A program made the translations under genes and the position numbers. 64,000 nucleotides of DNA from Brucepastera parasyntrophica. Its GTDB lineage: Bacteria > Spirochaetota > Spirochaetia > Treponematales > Treponemataceae. Shown here piece by piece: positions 19,742 through 29,415 of the stretch; the stretch's first letter is position 1, and every line of letters starts with the position of its first letter. The DNA lies in assembly GCF_022376835.1 (NCBI RefSeq), contig NZ_CP084606.1, positions 2,288,501-2,352,500 of the forward strand, in the 5' to 3' direction. Below the pieces are notes generated by a model. The model saw only the letters and a program-made list of their open reading frames with translations, made no database searches and was not told the DNA's origin.

Positions 19742-21001
19742 ATGGAAATACAAAAGGACTTGCTTGAACCGCTTTTGCGCCGGTTTACTAAATATGTTTC
19801 AATTGACAGCCAGAGTAATTCGCAGAATGCGGATAACGGAATTATGCCGTCAACGGAAAACCAGTGGGTGTTTGCCCGGACCCTCCTTGAAGAATTCAAG
19901 TCTCTGGGAATTATAGACGCTGAGCTGGACGGGAACTGCTATCTTCTGGCCCGTCTCCCGGCGACTCCGGGAAAGGAAGAATCCCTCACTTTCGGTCTCT
20001 GCTCGCATATTGATACCTCGGGCGAGGCCCCCGGCTCCGCGGTCAAACCGCAGTTTCATAAAAATTATGACGGAAGGCCCATTATACTCAGGGACGGATT
20101 TTCCATAGACCCCAAATCCGACAGTGACCTTGCTTCCTGTGCCGGCAGGGGCGACACGATAATTACTTCAGACGGAACAACGCTGCTCGGTGCCGACGAT
20201 AAGGCAGGCATCGCGGGCATCATGACCATGCTGGAATATCTGATCAGTCATCCTGAAATCCCCCACGGACCCGTTGAAATTCTTTTCTCACCTGATGAAG
20301 AAACAGGCCACGGCATGGATAAGGTCCCGCTGGACAGGATCAGGTCAAAGGCCTTTTACACAGTGGACGGAGGACAGGAAGGCGAACTGGAGATAGAATG
20401 TTTTAACGCATGGAAATGCGACCTTATGTTCACCGGAATCGCCGCACACCTTGGAACAGCGCGCGGTAAAATGGTCAACGCGCTGACTATGGCGGCATCT
20501 TTTATTTCCGCTCTGCCCCAGCAGGAAAGTCCGGAAACAACCGACGGCTATGAGGGATATTTCTGTCCCCTTGAAGCTGAAGGTACCATAGAAAAGGCCC
20601 GTGTTTCCGTTTTGCTCAGGGATTTCGACCGCGCAAATATGGAAGCCCGGCTCGACCGGATTGATGTTATTGCCCGAGGCATTGAAGCCCGTTTCCCCGG
20701 AGGAAAGATTAAGGTCGCCCGGTCCCAGCAATATCTTAATATGAAAGAAAAACTCGAAGCCGCCCCCCATCTGCTTTCGCGTCTGCAGGAAGCGGCCGGA
20801 CGCGCCGGGGTCGAAACCTATTTAAAGCCTATCCGCGGAGGCACTGACGGTTCCAGGCTGACTGAAATGGGAATCCCGACGCCTAATATTTTTACGGGCG
20901 GGCATAATTTTCATTCAAGGACAGAATGGGCCTCCCTGCTGCAAATGGGCAGCATGGTGGGGGTCCTCATTGAACTGGTAAAAGTGTGGGGAGAACAATA
21001 A
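19742..21001 (+). CDS. pepT: peptidase T
   Basis: Tripeptide aminopeptidase of the M20 family, cytoplasmic, two zinc ions. 419 residues. Metal and catalytic blocks: [21 protein letters not shown], the dimer-domain [18 protein letters not shown] and [10 protein letters not shown] at the C-terminus. No ribosome-binding site close to the ATG. TTGACG (19704-19709) and TAATCT (19728-19733), 18 bases apart, would start transcription almost at the ATG, so the message may be leaderless (inference). Stop overlaps the murA ATG by one base. Confidence 0.93.
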   Translation: MEIQKDLLEPLLRRFTKYVSIDSQSNSQNADNGIMPSTENQWVFARTLLEEFKSLGIIDAELDGNCYLLARLPATPGKEESLTFGLCSHIDTSGEAPGSAVKPQFHKNYDGRPIILRDGFSIDPKSDSDLASCAGRGDTIITSDGTTLLGADDKAGIAGIMTMLEYLISHPEIPHGPVEILFSPDEETGHGMDKVPLDRIRSKAFYTVDGGQEGELEIECFNAWKCDLMFTGIAAHLGTARGKMVNALTMAASFISALPQQESPETTDGYEGYFCPLEAEGTIEKARVSVLLRDFDRANMEARLDRIDVIARGIEARFPGGKIKVARSQQYLNMKEKLEAAPHLLSRLQEAAGRAGVETYLKPIRGGTDGSRLTEMGIPTPNIFTGGHNFHSRTEWASLLQMGSMVGVLIELVKVWGEQ

Positions 21002-22284
21002 TGTATAAATATATTATCGAAGGCGGCTTTCCGATAAAGGGAACAGTCAGGGCAAGCGGGAACAAGAACGCCGCACTTCCCTGCATAGCCGCCGCTTTGT
21101 TAACCGAAGAACCTGTTATATTGCGGAACCTGCCTGAAATTGAAGATATGCAGGTTATGCTGGAAATTTTTACCGCCCTGGGCGGGACTGTAAACAAGCT
21201 GGAAAATAACGTTTACAGTCTCCAGATCAAAGATGTCGCGCGTACCGATATACCCTCTCCGCTTTCCCAGCGCATCCGGGCTTCGATCCTCTTCGCGGGG
21301 CCTCTGCTGGCCCGCGCGGGCAGGGCAGTCCTCCCTCCTCCCGGAGGCGATGTAATAGGCCGGCGCCGGCTTGACACCCATTTTCTTGCCCTTACGGAAC
21401 TTGGCGTGCGCGTTGACATAGACGGTCAGTTTAGCTTTACCGCAAACAAGCTGATAGGCCAGGATATTTTTCTTGACGAAATGTCGGTAACCGCGACTGA
21501 AAATACCATTATGGCGGCCGTCCTTGCCGAAGGCACAACGATTATTACCAACGCGGCAAGCGAACCCCATGTTCAGGACCTTTGTTCAATGCTCAGCAGC
21601 ATGGGGGCAAAGATCAGCGGATGCGGTTCAAATATTCTTATTATTGATGGTGTGAAAAAACTTCATGGAACCGATTTCAGGATAGGGCCTGATTATATGG
21701 AAATCGGTTCGTTCATAGGGCTTGCCGCTGTAAGCAGGGGAACCATAACCATAACCGATATTGAACCGAAGGATATGAGGCCAATCCGGCTTGCGTTCGG
21801 AAAGCTGGGCATCCGATGGGACATTGAAGGCACCGAGCTGACGGTTCCTGCCCAGCAGGTTTTGCAGGTAAACTGTGACATAGGCGGTATGGTCCCGAAA
21901 ATAGACGACGCGCCCTGGCCCGGGTTCCCGCCCGATCTCACCAGCATCATGACGGTAGTAGCTACCCAGGTTGAGGGGACGGTTCTTATCCATGAAAAAA
22001 TGTTTGAATCCAGAATGTTTTTTGTTGATAAACTTATAGGGATGGGGGCCCGCATTACTCTCTGCGATCCCCACCGGGCCGTAGTCTCAGGCCCCAGCCT
22101 CCTTCACGGCTCAGACCTGGTTTCGCCCGATGTCAGGGCGGGTATGGCAATGGTCATTGCCGCTCTCTGCGCTCGGGGGGAAAGTACCATCCATAATGTA
22201 TACCAGATTGAACGGGGTTATGAAAACCTGACAAAACGCCTTCAGTCCCTGGGCGCCCAGATTACAAGAAAGACCGAAGTCTGA
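21001..22284 (+). CDS. murA: UDP-N-acetylglucosamine 1-carboxyvinyltransferase with Asp in place of the catalytic Cys
   Basis: First committed step of peptidoglycan synthesis: transfer of enolpyruvate to UDP-GlcNAc. 427 residues. Seen: SGNKNAALP with K22, [15 protein letters not shown] and the active-site loop [15 protein letters not shown]. Residue 117 of this loop is Asp where most enzymes have Cys (Cys115 of E. coli). Cys-to-Asp MurA is known from mycobacteria, chlamydiae and Borrelia, works, and is insensitive to fosfomycin. The ATG at 21001 overlaps the pepT stop and has a GGGGAG site; an upstream GTG in frame at 20986 is less likely. Confidence 0.95.
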   Translation: MYKYIIEGGFPIKGTVRASGNKNAALPCIAAALLTEEPVILRNLPEIEDMQVMLEIFTALGGTVNKLENNVYSLQIKDVARTDIPSPLSQRIRASILFAGPLLARAGRAVLPPPGGDVIGRRRLDTHFLALTELGVRVDIDGQFSFTANKLIGQDIFLDEMSVTATENTIMAAVLAEGTTIITNAASEPHVQDLCSMLSSMGAKISGCGSNILIIDGVKKLHGTDFRIGPDYMEIGSFIGLAAVSRGTITITDIEPKDMRPIRLAFGKLGIRWDIEGTELTVPAQQVLQVNCDIGGMVPKIDDAPWPGFPPDLTSIMTVVATQVEGTVLIHEKMFESRMFFVDKLIGMGARITLCDPHRAVVSGPSLLHGSDLVSPDVRAGMAMVIAALCARGESTIHNVYQIERGYENLTKRLQSLGAQITRKTEV

Positions 22285-22340
22285 TATGCCTTTTGCCTTA
22301 GTGTCTTTTTCACTGCCAGACTATGAGAAACGCCGCATTC

Positions 22341-22631
22341 TTACACAATGTCATGTGTGGAAACAGCCTGAGGATTTGCGGACAGAAGGTTTTTACACAG
22401 ATGAATGTGTAAGTGAATTATATTCCCGGATGACACCGGTTCTGATTCTGTTATTTACACATACTATTGTGTAAGTCTTGAATGCTTTTCCTGATAAATT
22501 ATCTCTGCCCGGCAGATCATTTGATTTTTTACACAAGGTAATGTGTAAGATTTTGGTACTGTCTTACCTTCAGCCAACTGTTGTGTTCAGCCGGTGAACC
22601 TTTTCTGGCTCTTACACAATATATTGTGTAG
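22341..22631. repeat. array 1 of five 20-bp palindromes, NrdR-box-like
   Basis: Five copies of TTACACA-N6-TGTGTAA (last bases vary) start at 22341, 22393, 22455, 22529 and 22612. The start-to-start distances are 52, 62, 74 and 83 bases, each close to a whole number of helical turns. The copy at 22612 contains ACACAATATATTGTGT, a full match to the known NrdR box. The array fills the space between the 3' ends of murA and the PAP2 gene, so it is not in a classic promoter position. Confidence 0.8.
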
Positions 22632-22725
22632 GAATTTATTGTCTGTCTTAAAATGCTTGCTCCGCTGCTTCTGTTCCGGACCTGCATGGCAGTGAAAAAT
22701 TATTTTCAGGACGGCAGTTTTACTG

Positions 22726-23771
22726 CTACGCCAGCCGGAGCAGCAAAAACAGTTTCGGTGCGCACCAGCTTGCGAAGAACCCGCAGAGTCCGTATCTGAT
22801 AAAGCGGAACAGGTTATACCACGAATTTGTTTCGCCGGGGATATTTTTTTCAGTACATAATACAGGCCCGCAAGCAGCAGAAGGCCTAGAATAGTCCTTA
22901 CAACTTTCAGGATAACGCTGCCGTTCGCGGCTGAAAAACGCCTGTTTTTTTCTTTATCTTCACTGCTGTCAGCGGGCGCCGGATCGCCGGTCAGGAGAAT
23001 ATACCCGGCGGAGAAGCCCAGCAGCATTCCTCCCATTGAACTGTCACCCCCGCTGATAATAACCAGAACAAGCGAGGCAATGGCCGGGAGAATAAATTTA
23101 TACATACGAGGGGTTTTACCGGTCGCTGTCCTGTATTGCTCATAGGAATCGCGGAAAGCCACCGCGATTCCGCTTGTTTTCAGTTTTGAGGCAAGCGCCG
23201 GTACCACAAACAGGGCCATTACCGAAATAAGCGCGCCGAGCGCCCATCCGAAAATAACATCGGAGGGATAATGTACCCCGAAATAAATTCTGCTCAGCCC
23301 AATGATAAGGGGAAGCAGAATTGAAACCAGAAGCCGCACCGCAAATGCCTCTTTTTTCCGGGGCTTGTCTTTTTTCTCCGAAAAGAGCAGGGTTGGCCAG
23401 AAAGCCGCCGAATTCTGCGCGTGGCCTGAAGGCGTGGAAAACCCTTTTTCCTCAAACCGCAGAACGGAAGAGTCCTGTGTGTAGGGCCTTGGCACCCGCA
23501 GAAAGTTTTTCAGCGCTGTATTGACGCCATTGGAAATAAAAACCGTCATTGCCAGTTTGAACCCCCGCTTTTCGTCCACACACCAGAATATTACCGATAA
23601 CAGAAGAACGTAAGGAATAATGCCGCCCAGCTCGGTAAAAAAACGCATAACAGCGTCGAGCGCCGGGTTCCTGAAACTCTGGAAAAAAGAAATTACCGAC
23701 AAACCCCAGGTATAAATAGTATCCGCAATGCCTGCGGATTCCGCTGTCTGTATTACTGCCGCTTCAGTCAT
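22726..23771 (-). CDS. PAP2 superfamily phosphatase, one frameshift near the C-terminus
   Basis: Membrane phosphatase of the type acting on undecaprenyl or phosphatidic acid pyrophosphates. Corrected length 348 residues. Signature blocks in order: KNFLRVPRPY (KX6RP), STPSGHAQNS (PSGH) and SRIYFGVHYPSD (SRX5HX3D), with several transmembrane helices and a C-terminal extension. The start at 23771 has an AGGAG site; the open frame further upstream lacks one. The frame slips at the T-run 22844-22850 (plus strand); with one more base the tail reads NIPGETNSWYNLFRF and ends in LLLRLA at 22726. The gene follows the DUF4015 gene by 34 bases, so they form an operon. Confidence 0.85.
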
Positions 23772-23805
23772 TAGTTTCTCCTGGCCTTTCCGGAAAAAAT
23801 CCGTT

Positions 23806-25964
23806 TTACTGTCCCCTGAAAAAGGGAATGGATACACCCGCAAATTCCTCCGGGATTTCCCAGGGATACGGAGCCGTCATTTCAATATCGGGACGGATAT
23901 CTTCATATCTCCCTGAATTGTTCCAGTATGTATATCCCTGATTAATTGAATCCCGTATGCCGAATATCTGCCGCTGGACATAATCCCCGTCATAATATTT
24001 TTTATCATAGGATACAGGGAGATAAAAAGCCTGGGTCCATGGCCTGATAAGAACCGCGTTCCGGGCCAGAAGAATATTTCTGTATGAACCGTAATAAAAA
24101 ATCCGGTACGGTCTTTCTTCAGAGGGTTTCTGGGCAAGAAAGGTTTGCTCGAAATGGCTGGGATAAAACATGGGGCAGATTACATCAACATAACGGGCAA
24201 GAAGTTCCACATCCTGTCCCGTTCTGGACCCGGTCCGGTACCAGCCGTTCGCCCCGTAAATATCAATCGAGATCGGGGCTTTTATTTCCCTGCGCGCGTA
24301 GGCAAGAAAAGACATCAGCGCGCTTTCCTTGTCCATCCCCTTGTCCTGCCACCGGTATGTTGCGTCTCCGAGATTTCTGCCGTCTGTCGGAAACCGGATA
24401 TAATCAAACTGGATTTCATCAAAACCCCGGGCAATAAGCTCCTTGGATATGGCGACATTGTATTCCCATACTTCTTCACAGAAAGGGTCAACCCAGAATT
24501 CATCGTAATATTTTCTGACGATTTCCGTTTTCGGTTCCGTCTTTTTATCAGACTCCTGATCGGCGGGTTCTTCTATTTTCTGGGTTATATTTTCATATCC
24601 CTGCCATGCTTTTTTTCTTTCGGATCCCAGACCGCATATTTCCCGCCGCCGTATTTCGACAGTTCGCGGTCCTTGAAAACTACAATTCTGGCAACCAGAT
24701 AAATGCCGTTTTCTTTTGCCTTTTTGACAAAGGCTTCGAGGTCTATGCCTCTGCCCGTCTTTCCCTTTTGCAGAACAAGCGGGTCTTTTGTATTGTACCT
24801 GATGAAACCGTAATCGTCCTTCATATCAACGACAAGCATATTCAGATTGTTGTCCTTAATGGTTTTAATATGTTTGTCAAAACCTTCATCGGTTGTTACC
24901 TGCCACACAGGCAAATAGATGCCTTTTTTGAGGTCCGCCGTTTTACTGTAGGCGGACGAACTTTTGGGAGGATCAAGCAGCCAGAGTTCTGAAAGTGAAA
25001 GAGGTCCCCTGCCGTATGAATATTTTGCCGGAACCCACGCGGACAGCAGATTCCCCGGTATTCTCCTGAATATTGTATTCCAGTCGGGAACAGGATGGAC
25101 CGGCGGCTCTTTTTCTTGTCCCGGTGTTACGGGCAGCGGCAGCTCATACAGATTATTCAGGGTTGAAAAAACCAGGGACTTCGGACCGGCGGCAAGACCG
25201 TCAATGGTATCGGCCGGATTTTCCCCTGACCAGATTTTTATAAATTTGTTTCCATTCCAGTCAAGCCGGTATATCCGGGGCATAAATGTCTGTGAGGCGT
25301 AAACGGCAAAAGTTTTTCCTTCAGGAACTGCAATGATATCAGCCACTTCATCGGGCCAGTTTATAGTCGGCGCCGATTCAAGACCCTCATTCAGATCAGT
25401 CCATACCGGTTTTTCGGCATCGGGCCTGCGCCAGGAAATACCATATATGGGATGGGAAAGAAAGATGGTGAGCTGGGGAGTTCCTTCGCTGTCAGGAAGA
25501 TCCAGTACGCAGACTGATTTTGCGCCTGCCGTGGTAGCGCTCATGCCCTGGCTTTTCCAGGTTTTTCCCCCATCCCGCGACAGATACACTGCCTCTCTGG
25601 TTGTGGTTACCATTATATCGGGATTGGCCGGATGCAGTTTCAGGTCCTTCAGTTCCTGGACCTCGCTGGAGAATTTTTTTTCTCCGTTTTCCATATATTT
25701 TATGAGCTTGACCGGCAGCCCGGTGTTCCGTTCCTCAAATGTGATGAAATCCTTTGTATGGAAAATACCTTTTTCAGTAAGAAAAAACCATTGGTCACCG
25801 GCGGCCTGGATCTTCTTTATCTGGGGCATTTTCCAGACCATATCCGTTCTCGCTCCGTTAATCCGGTAGAGACCCGCGTCAGTCCCTGCCAGAAAGAAAT
25901 CTTCCGCGAGGATTCCTGTCATAGTACATATATAGAGCAGCAAAACTGTAAATCGTAATTTCAT
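23806..25964 (-). CDS. DUF4015-type putative glycoside hydrolase, one frameshift
   Basis: Corrected length about 719 residues with an N-terminal signal peptide (LRFTVLLLYICTMTGILA). The first 370 residues look like a beta-propeller, with an Asp-box YLSRDGGKTWKSQG. The C-terminal half is a TIM-barrel-like DUF4015 domain: GIYLPVWQV, NNLNMLVVDMKDDYGFIRY, GIYLVARIVVFKD, ELIARGFDEIQFDYIRFP, VDVICPMFYPSHF. Exported, so it probably cleaves an extracellular polysaccharide; substrate unknown. The break is at the T-run 24610-24616 (plus strand), where one extra base joins EKKAWQGYENITQK. Upstream lies a perfect palindrome shared with the divergent kinase gene. Confidence 0.8.
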
Positions 25965-26020
25965 ATATAGTAAAAATATCAGAAAAAAAGATATTAAAAA
26001 AGCCTTTACCAGTGTATATT

Positions 26021-26050
26021 ATAGTCAAATAATTTAAATTATTTGACTAT
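26021..26050. promoter_or_regulatory. perfect 30-base palindrome between divergent genes
   Basis: Left arm ATAGTCAAATAATTT (26021-26035) is the exact reverse complement of the right arm AAATTATTTGACTAT (26036-26050), with no loop. It sits between the DUF4015 gene (start 25964, minus) and the kinase gene (start 26103, plus). An operator for a dimer regulating both sides is the simplest reading. Confidence 0.6.
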
Positions 26051-26102
26051 TTCCGGATATCTGAACCTGATACGGATATTCCGGTAAGATCCCGGGGGGA
26101 AA

Positions 26103-26672
26103 TTGAAAATACATTTGCTTGGTCCTTCCGGTTCCGGGACATCAACTCTGGGAAAGCTTATCGCCGGAAAATATGAGGTCCCATGGTTTGATTCCGATGA
26201 TCTTTTCTGGATAAAAACGGATCCTCCCTTTACAGTGAAGCGGGACATAAATGAAAGAACCCTGTTGCTCAGAAAAACCCTTTCGGAACATGATTCCTGG
26301 GTTTTAAGCGGCTCCGCTCTTGGATGGGGCGATTTTATCAGGGAATGTATTGATATTGCCATTTACAAATATGTTGAACCCGGACAGCGGCTGGAAAGAC
26401 TGCTGAAAAGGGAAAGGCAGCGTTACGGCGGCAGAATAGAGTCCGGCGGTGATATGTATGAAAGCAGCCGGCAATTTATTGACTGGGCAATGCAATATGA
26501 AAAAGGCGGAATGGATATGAGAAGCGCGGAAAGCGAGACTGCCTGGCTTGAAGGGCTGTCATGTCCCGTTATAAAGCTTGAACGTGTTATGCCCGCTGAA
26601 AAAGAACTGGATCTGGTTTTTTCGGAAATCGCCCGGCTGATTCCAGGCAGGAATAAATACGGAATTGTCTGA
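26103..26672 (+). CDS. P-loop NTPase, adenylate/shikimate kinase-like
   Basis: 189 residues. Walker A loop GPSGSGTST at residues 7-15, then WFDSDDLFW, a typical acidic substrate site of small kinases, and a lid-like RLLKRERQRYGGRI. Similar to AAA-family small-molecule kinases of the adenylate kinase/FlaR type; the substrate is unknown. The start is TTG at 26103 with a GGGGG site just upstream, and no ATG comes before the P-loop. Divergent from the DUF4015 gene. Confidence 0.75.
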   Translation: MKIHLLGPSGSGTSTLGKLIAGKYEVPWFDSDDLFWIKTDPPFTVKRDINERTLLLRKTLSEHDSWVLSGSALGWGDFIRECIDIAIYKYVEPGQRLERLLKRERQRYGGRIESGGDMYESSRQFIDWAMQYEKGGMDMRSAESETAWLEGLSCPVIKLERVMPAEKELDLVFSEIARLIPGRNKYGIV

Positions 26673-26739
26673 GTCAGGTCTTTGTCCGCGCCGTTTTTGT
26701 TTGCAATAATTCTGTTTATCGCATATCATAAAAGTAACG

Positions 26740-26770
26740 GCGATTTCAAAATGTCAGATTTTGAAATCGC
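26740..26770 (+). other. perfect 13-base hairpin in the kinase-pfkA gap
   Basis: GCGATTTCAAAAT (26740-26752), loop GTCAG, ATTTTGAAATCGC (26758-26770). No T-run follows, so it is not a standard terminator. It could be an operator, an RNA processing site or the end of the kinase transcript. Confidence 0.5.
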
Positions 26771-26834
26771 TTCAGTATACAGACCGGTTTCCGGACTTTG
26801 GCTTGTTCCGCAAAAGGGGGATGATAAAAGTACG

Positions 26835-26914
26835 CTCCTGTACATTTATCATATTGTACCGGCCATCTGCCGGCCGTTTATAATCCTTGGACCCTGCCTG
26901 ACTTTGTACAGGAG
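26835..26914 (+). promoter_or_regulatory. pfkA control region: inverted repeat covering the ribosome-binding site, with a TATAAT box
   Basis: CTCCTGTACA (26835-26844) is the exact complement of TGTACAGGAG (26905-26914), which contains the GGAG ribosome-binding site six bases before the pfkA ATG. Between them lie the hairpin CCGGC-CATCT-GCCGG and TATAAT at 26879-26884. If transcription starts upstream, the repeat would hide the ribosome-binding site. If it starts after the TATAAT, the two arms can only act as DNA sites. Confidence 0.5.
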
Positions 26915-26920
26915 TATCGC

Positions 26921-28009
26921 ATGGAAAAATCAGTAACACAAATCTGCGGGATTTTGACTTCCGGAGGCGACGCTCCCGGTCTGAATGCCGCTATCCGCGG
27001 AGTTGCGCGTACCGCAATGGACGTGTACGGGATTAAGGTTATCGGGATTGAAAACGGATACCGGGGGCTGATAGAAGATGACAGCAGGGTTTTGGAACCC
27101 TGGGAATTTTCCGGAATACTTGCCCGCGGAGGGACAATTCTGGGGACTTCACGGGAAAAACCGTTTAAGGACAAAAACTGGCAGAATGATGAAAACGGCC
27201 CGGGCGCCGTTGAACTCATAAAAAAGACATATAAAAAACTGAATCTGGACTGCCTTGTTGTTCTCGGAGGCAACGGGACAAATACGACTGGATATCTTCT
27301 TTCACAGGAAGGACTGAATATTATCGGCCTCCCCAAAACAATTGACAATGATATTGCCGAAACCGATATAACCTTCGGTTTTCATACTGCGCTTACTGTC
27401 GCCACGGAGGCTATTGACCGCCTGCACTCCACCGCGTCGAGCCATAACCGCGTTATGGTAATTGAAGTAATGGGACACAAGGCCGGCTGGCTGAGTTTGT
27501 ATTCAGGCGTGGCCGGAGGCGGGGACGTTGTCCTGATTCCGGAAATTCCCTATGATATAAAAAAAATAGCGCACCATCTTGAAGAACGGGTCCGAAGCGG
27601 AAAGACCTTTTCAATTGTTGTTGTCGCTGAAGGCGCTCTTTCCATGGAAGAAGCCGGGCTTGATAAAAAGGCCTTCAAGAAGGCCCGCGCCGAAATGTCC
27701 GGTTCCATCGGTTACCGGGTCGCCCGTGAAATTGAAGAAGCAACAGGGCAGGAAGCCCGCGTGACTGTTCTCGGTTATCTGCAGAGGGGAGGCACGCCGG
27801 TCGCCTATGACAGGGTGCTTGCTTCGCAGTTCGGGACGGCGGCGGCCACCATGCTCGCTCAGGGAGATTACGGTAAAATGGTCGCCCTGCAGGACAATAA
27901 TATAGTCGGCGTTCCGCTCGAACTGATCGCGCACAGGATCAAACGCGTTCCTCTTGATCACCGGATGATAGCGACCGCGCGGGCTGTCGGGACCTGTATG
28001 GGCGACTGA
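26921..28009 (+). CDS. pfkA: 6-phosphofructokinase
   Basis: Phosphorylates fructose 6-phosphate in glycolysis. 362 residues. Seen: SGGDAPGLNAAIRG, LARGGTILGTSR, VVLGGNGTNTTG and the catalytic PKTIDNDI with D142. The phospho-donor is ambiguous: Gly119 in GGNG is the ATP-type residue, while Lys139 in PKTIDND is the type seen in PPi enzymes and in the mixed (TIGR02483-like) group. Asn118 replaces the usual Asp of GGDG. So ATP or PPi use cannot be decided here. GGAG site at 26911. Confidence 0.9.
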   Translation: MEKSVTQICGILTSGGDAPGLNAAIRGVARTAMDVYGIKVIGIENGYRGLIEDDSRVLEPWEFSGILARGGTILGTSREKPFKDKNWQNDENGPGAVELIKKTYKKLNLDCLVVLGGNGTNTTGYLLSQEGLNIIGLPKTIDNDIAETDITFGFHTALTVATEAIDRLHSTASSHNRVMVIEVMGHKAGWLSLYSGVAGGGDVVLIPEIPYDIKKIAHHLEERVRSGKTFSIVVVAEGALSMEEAGLDKKAFKKARAEMSGSIGYRVAREIEEATGQEARVTVLGYLQRGGTPVAYDRVLASQFGTAAATMLAQGDYGKMVALQDNNIVGVPLELIAHRIKRVPLDHRMIATARAVGTCMGD

Positions 28010-28049
28010 AAAACCTGTCCGCCACATTCTTGTTAAATACGGATATCCT

Positions 28050-28808
28050 GTGAAAGAAAATAAATATGATGATCCTGTTTTTTTCGGGCAATATAAGCAA
28101 ATGTCCCGGTCTTCCGGCGGACTCGCCGCCGCGGGCGAGTGGCACCAGTTCAGAAAAATGCTGCCCGATTTTACCAATAAACGGGTCCTTGATCTGGGCT
28201 GCGGTTTCGGCTGGCACTGTATCTATGCGGCTGATCACGGCGCGGCGTCGGTAGTCGGAATTGATATTTCAGAAAAAATGCTGGAGACAGCAAGAGAAAA
28301 AACCGGCACACGGAAAATAACCTATATCAATACGGCGATCGAAGACGCGGAATTTGAACCGGACAGTTTTGATATTGTTCTGAGTTCTCTTGCGTTCCAC
28401 TATATCCCGGCATTTGAAAATGTATGCGCTCGGGTGTATTCCTGGCTTGAAGAAAGCGGTGTCTTTGTTTTTTCCGCTGAACATCCCGTATTTACCGCGT
28501 ACGGCAGTCAGGACTGGATATATGGTCCGGACGGCGCTATTCTGCACTGGCCGGTCGATAACTATTTTTCAGAAGGGCCGAGGGACGCTGTTTTTCTCGG
28601 AGAACATATAACCAAATATCACAGGACCCTCACCGCATATCTGCATACGCTCATTTCAAACGGATTCATTATCACCGATTTTGTTGAGGCGGAGCCGTCT
28701 TCCGATATGCTTGAGGCGGACCCTGCGATGAAAGATGAGCTCCGTCGTCCGATGATGATTCTGGTTTCCGCGGTAAAAGGCCCGGAGCGTCAGAAGAACA
28801 AAGCCTGA
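28050..28808 (+). CDS. class I SAM-dependent methyltransferase
   Basis: 252 residues with motif I VLDLGCGFGWHCIYAA, the acidic motif II end VVGIDIS, and FDIVLSSLAFHYIP for motif IV. Family resembles small-molecule methyltransferases of the UbiE/BioC type; substrate unknown. GTG start at 28050, 40 bases after pfkA; no good ribosome-binding site, so probably read from the pfkA message. Convergent with aroK. Confidence 0.82.
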   Translation: MKENKYDDPVFFGQYKQMSRSSGGLAAAGEWHQFRKMLPDFTNKRVLDLGCGFGWHCIYAADHGAASVVGIDISEKMLETAREKTGTRKITYINTAIEDAEFEPDSFDIVLSSLAFHYIPAFENVCARVYSWLEESGVFVFSAEHPVFTAYGSQDWIYGPDGAILHWPVDNYFSEGPRDAVFLGEHITKYHRTLTAYLHTLISNGFIITDFVEAEPSSDMLEADPAMKDELRRPMMILVSAVKGPERQKNKA

Positions 28809-28834
28809 GATTCCCGCCGTCCGGAACCAGAAGA

Positions 28835-29415
28835 TTATTCCTTCAAATATATCCGCATGATTTCTTCCGCAAGTTCCTCCGGTGATTTTGTTTCTGCCGT
28901 TATTGTTATGTCTGCCATTTCCTCATATTTTTCTTTCCGGGTGTCATACAGGCCTCGGAATTTTTGTTCAGGATTTTTTCCCTGCAAAAATGGGGGAACT
29001 CTCCGTCCCGTTCCGCGCTGCGGATTATTCTGTTCAGGAGAATATCAAAAGAGGTATCGATAAACACAGTGATTTTTTCCTTTCTGAAACAGGCAAGGGC
29101 TTCCGGGTTATCCGACAAACCTCCTCCGGTTGAAATTACCGAGGCCCGATCAGCCGTCTCTGTGTGTATATGCTGAAATGCTTTTTGCTCCCAGTGTTTG
29201 AATAGTTCAGCGCCGCCCATGGTGTATAATTCGCGCGGCCCGGACCCTGAAAGTTTTTCAATAATATTGTCAGTGTCATAAAAGGGAAGGCCCAGCTTTT
29301 GCGCAAGCAGCGGACCAATTGAACTTTTTCCGCTGTGTTTTATACCAAGTAGAATTACGCTTTTTTCTTTTCCATTTTTCAAGTATACAAAAAAATATGC
29401 TTGTATTAAAGGCAA
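28835..29415 (-). CDS. aroK: shikimate kinase, one frameshift
   Basis: Phosphorylates shikimate in aromatic amino acid synthesis. Corrected length up to 193 residues. Seen: P-loop GIKHSGKSS, substrate Asp in FYDTDNIIE, STGGGLS, and the lid and adenine-binding parts after the break. The first frame ends early; adding one base at the G-run 28992-28996 (plus strand) gives PPFLQGKNPEQ, then RGLYDTRKEKYEEMADITI, the normal kinase C-terminus, ending at 28835. The open frame begins at a TTG at 29415; an internal TTG just before KNGKEKSVILLG would be the more usual length. Divergent from and overlapping the leader of the PrsW-like gene. Confidence 0.82.

Noticed and set aside
22286..22474. 62-codon frame after murA
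   Set aside because: It consists largely of three palindromes of array 1 and lacks a ribosome-binding site.
22341..22631. CRISPR array made of short repeats
   Set aside because: The repeats are 20-base palindromes with variable centres, and the distances differ (52 to 83 bases). No cas gene is present.
26682..26936. 84-codon frame between the kinase gene and pfkA
   Set aside because: It runs through a perfect hairpin and the pfkA control region, has no ribosome-binding site and reads like no known protein.
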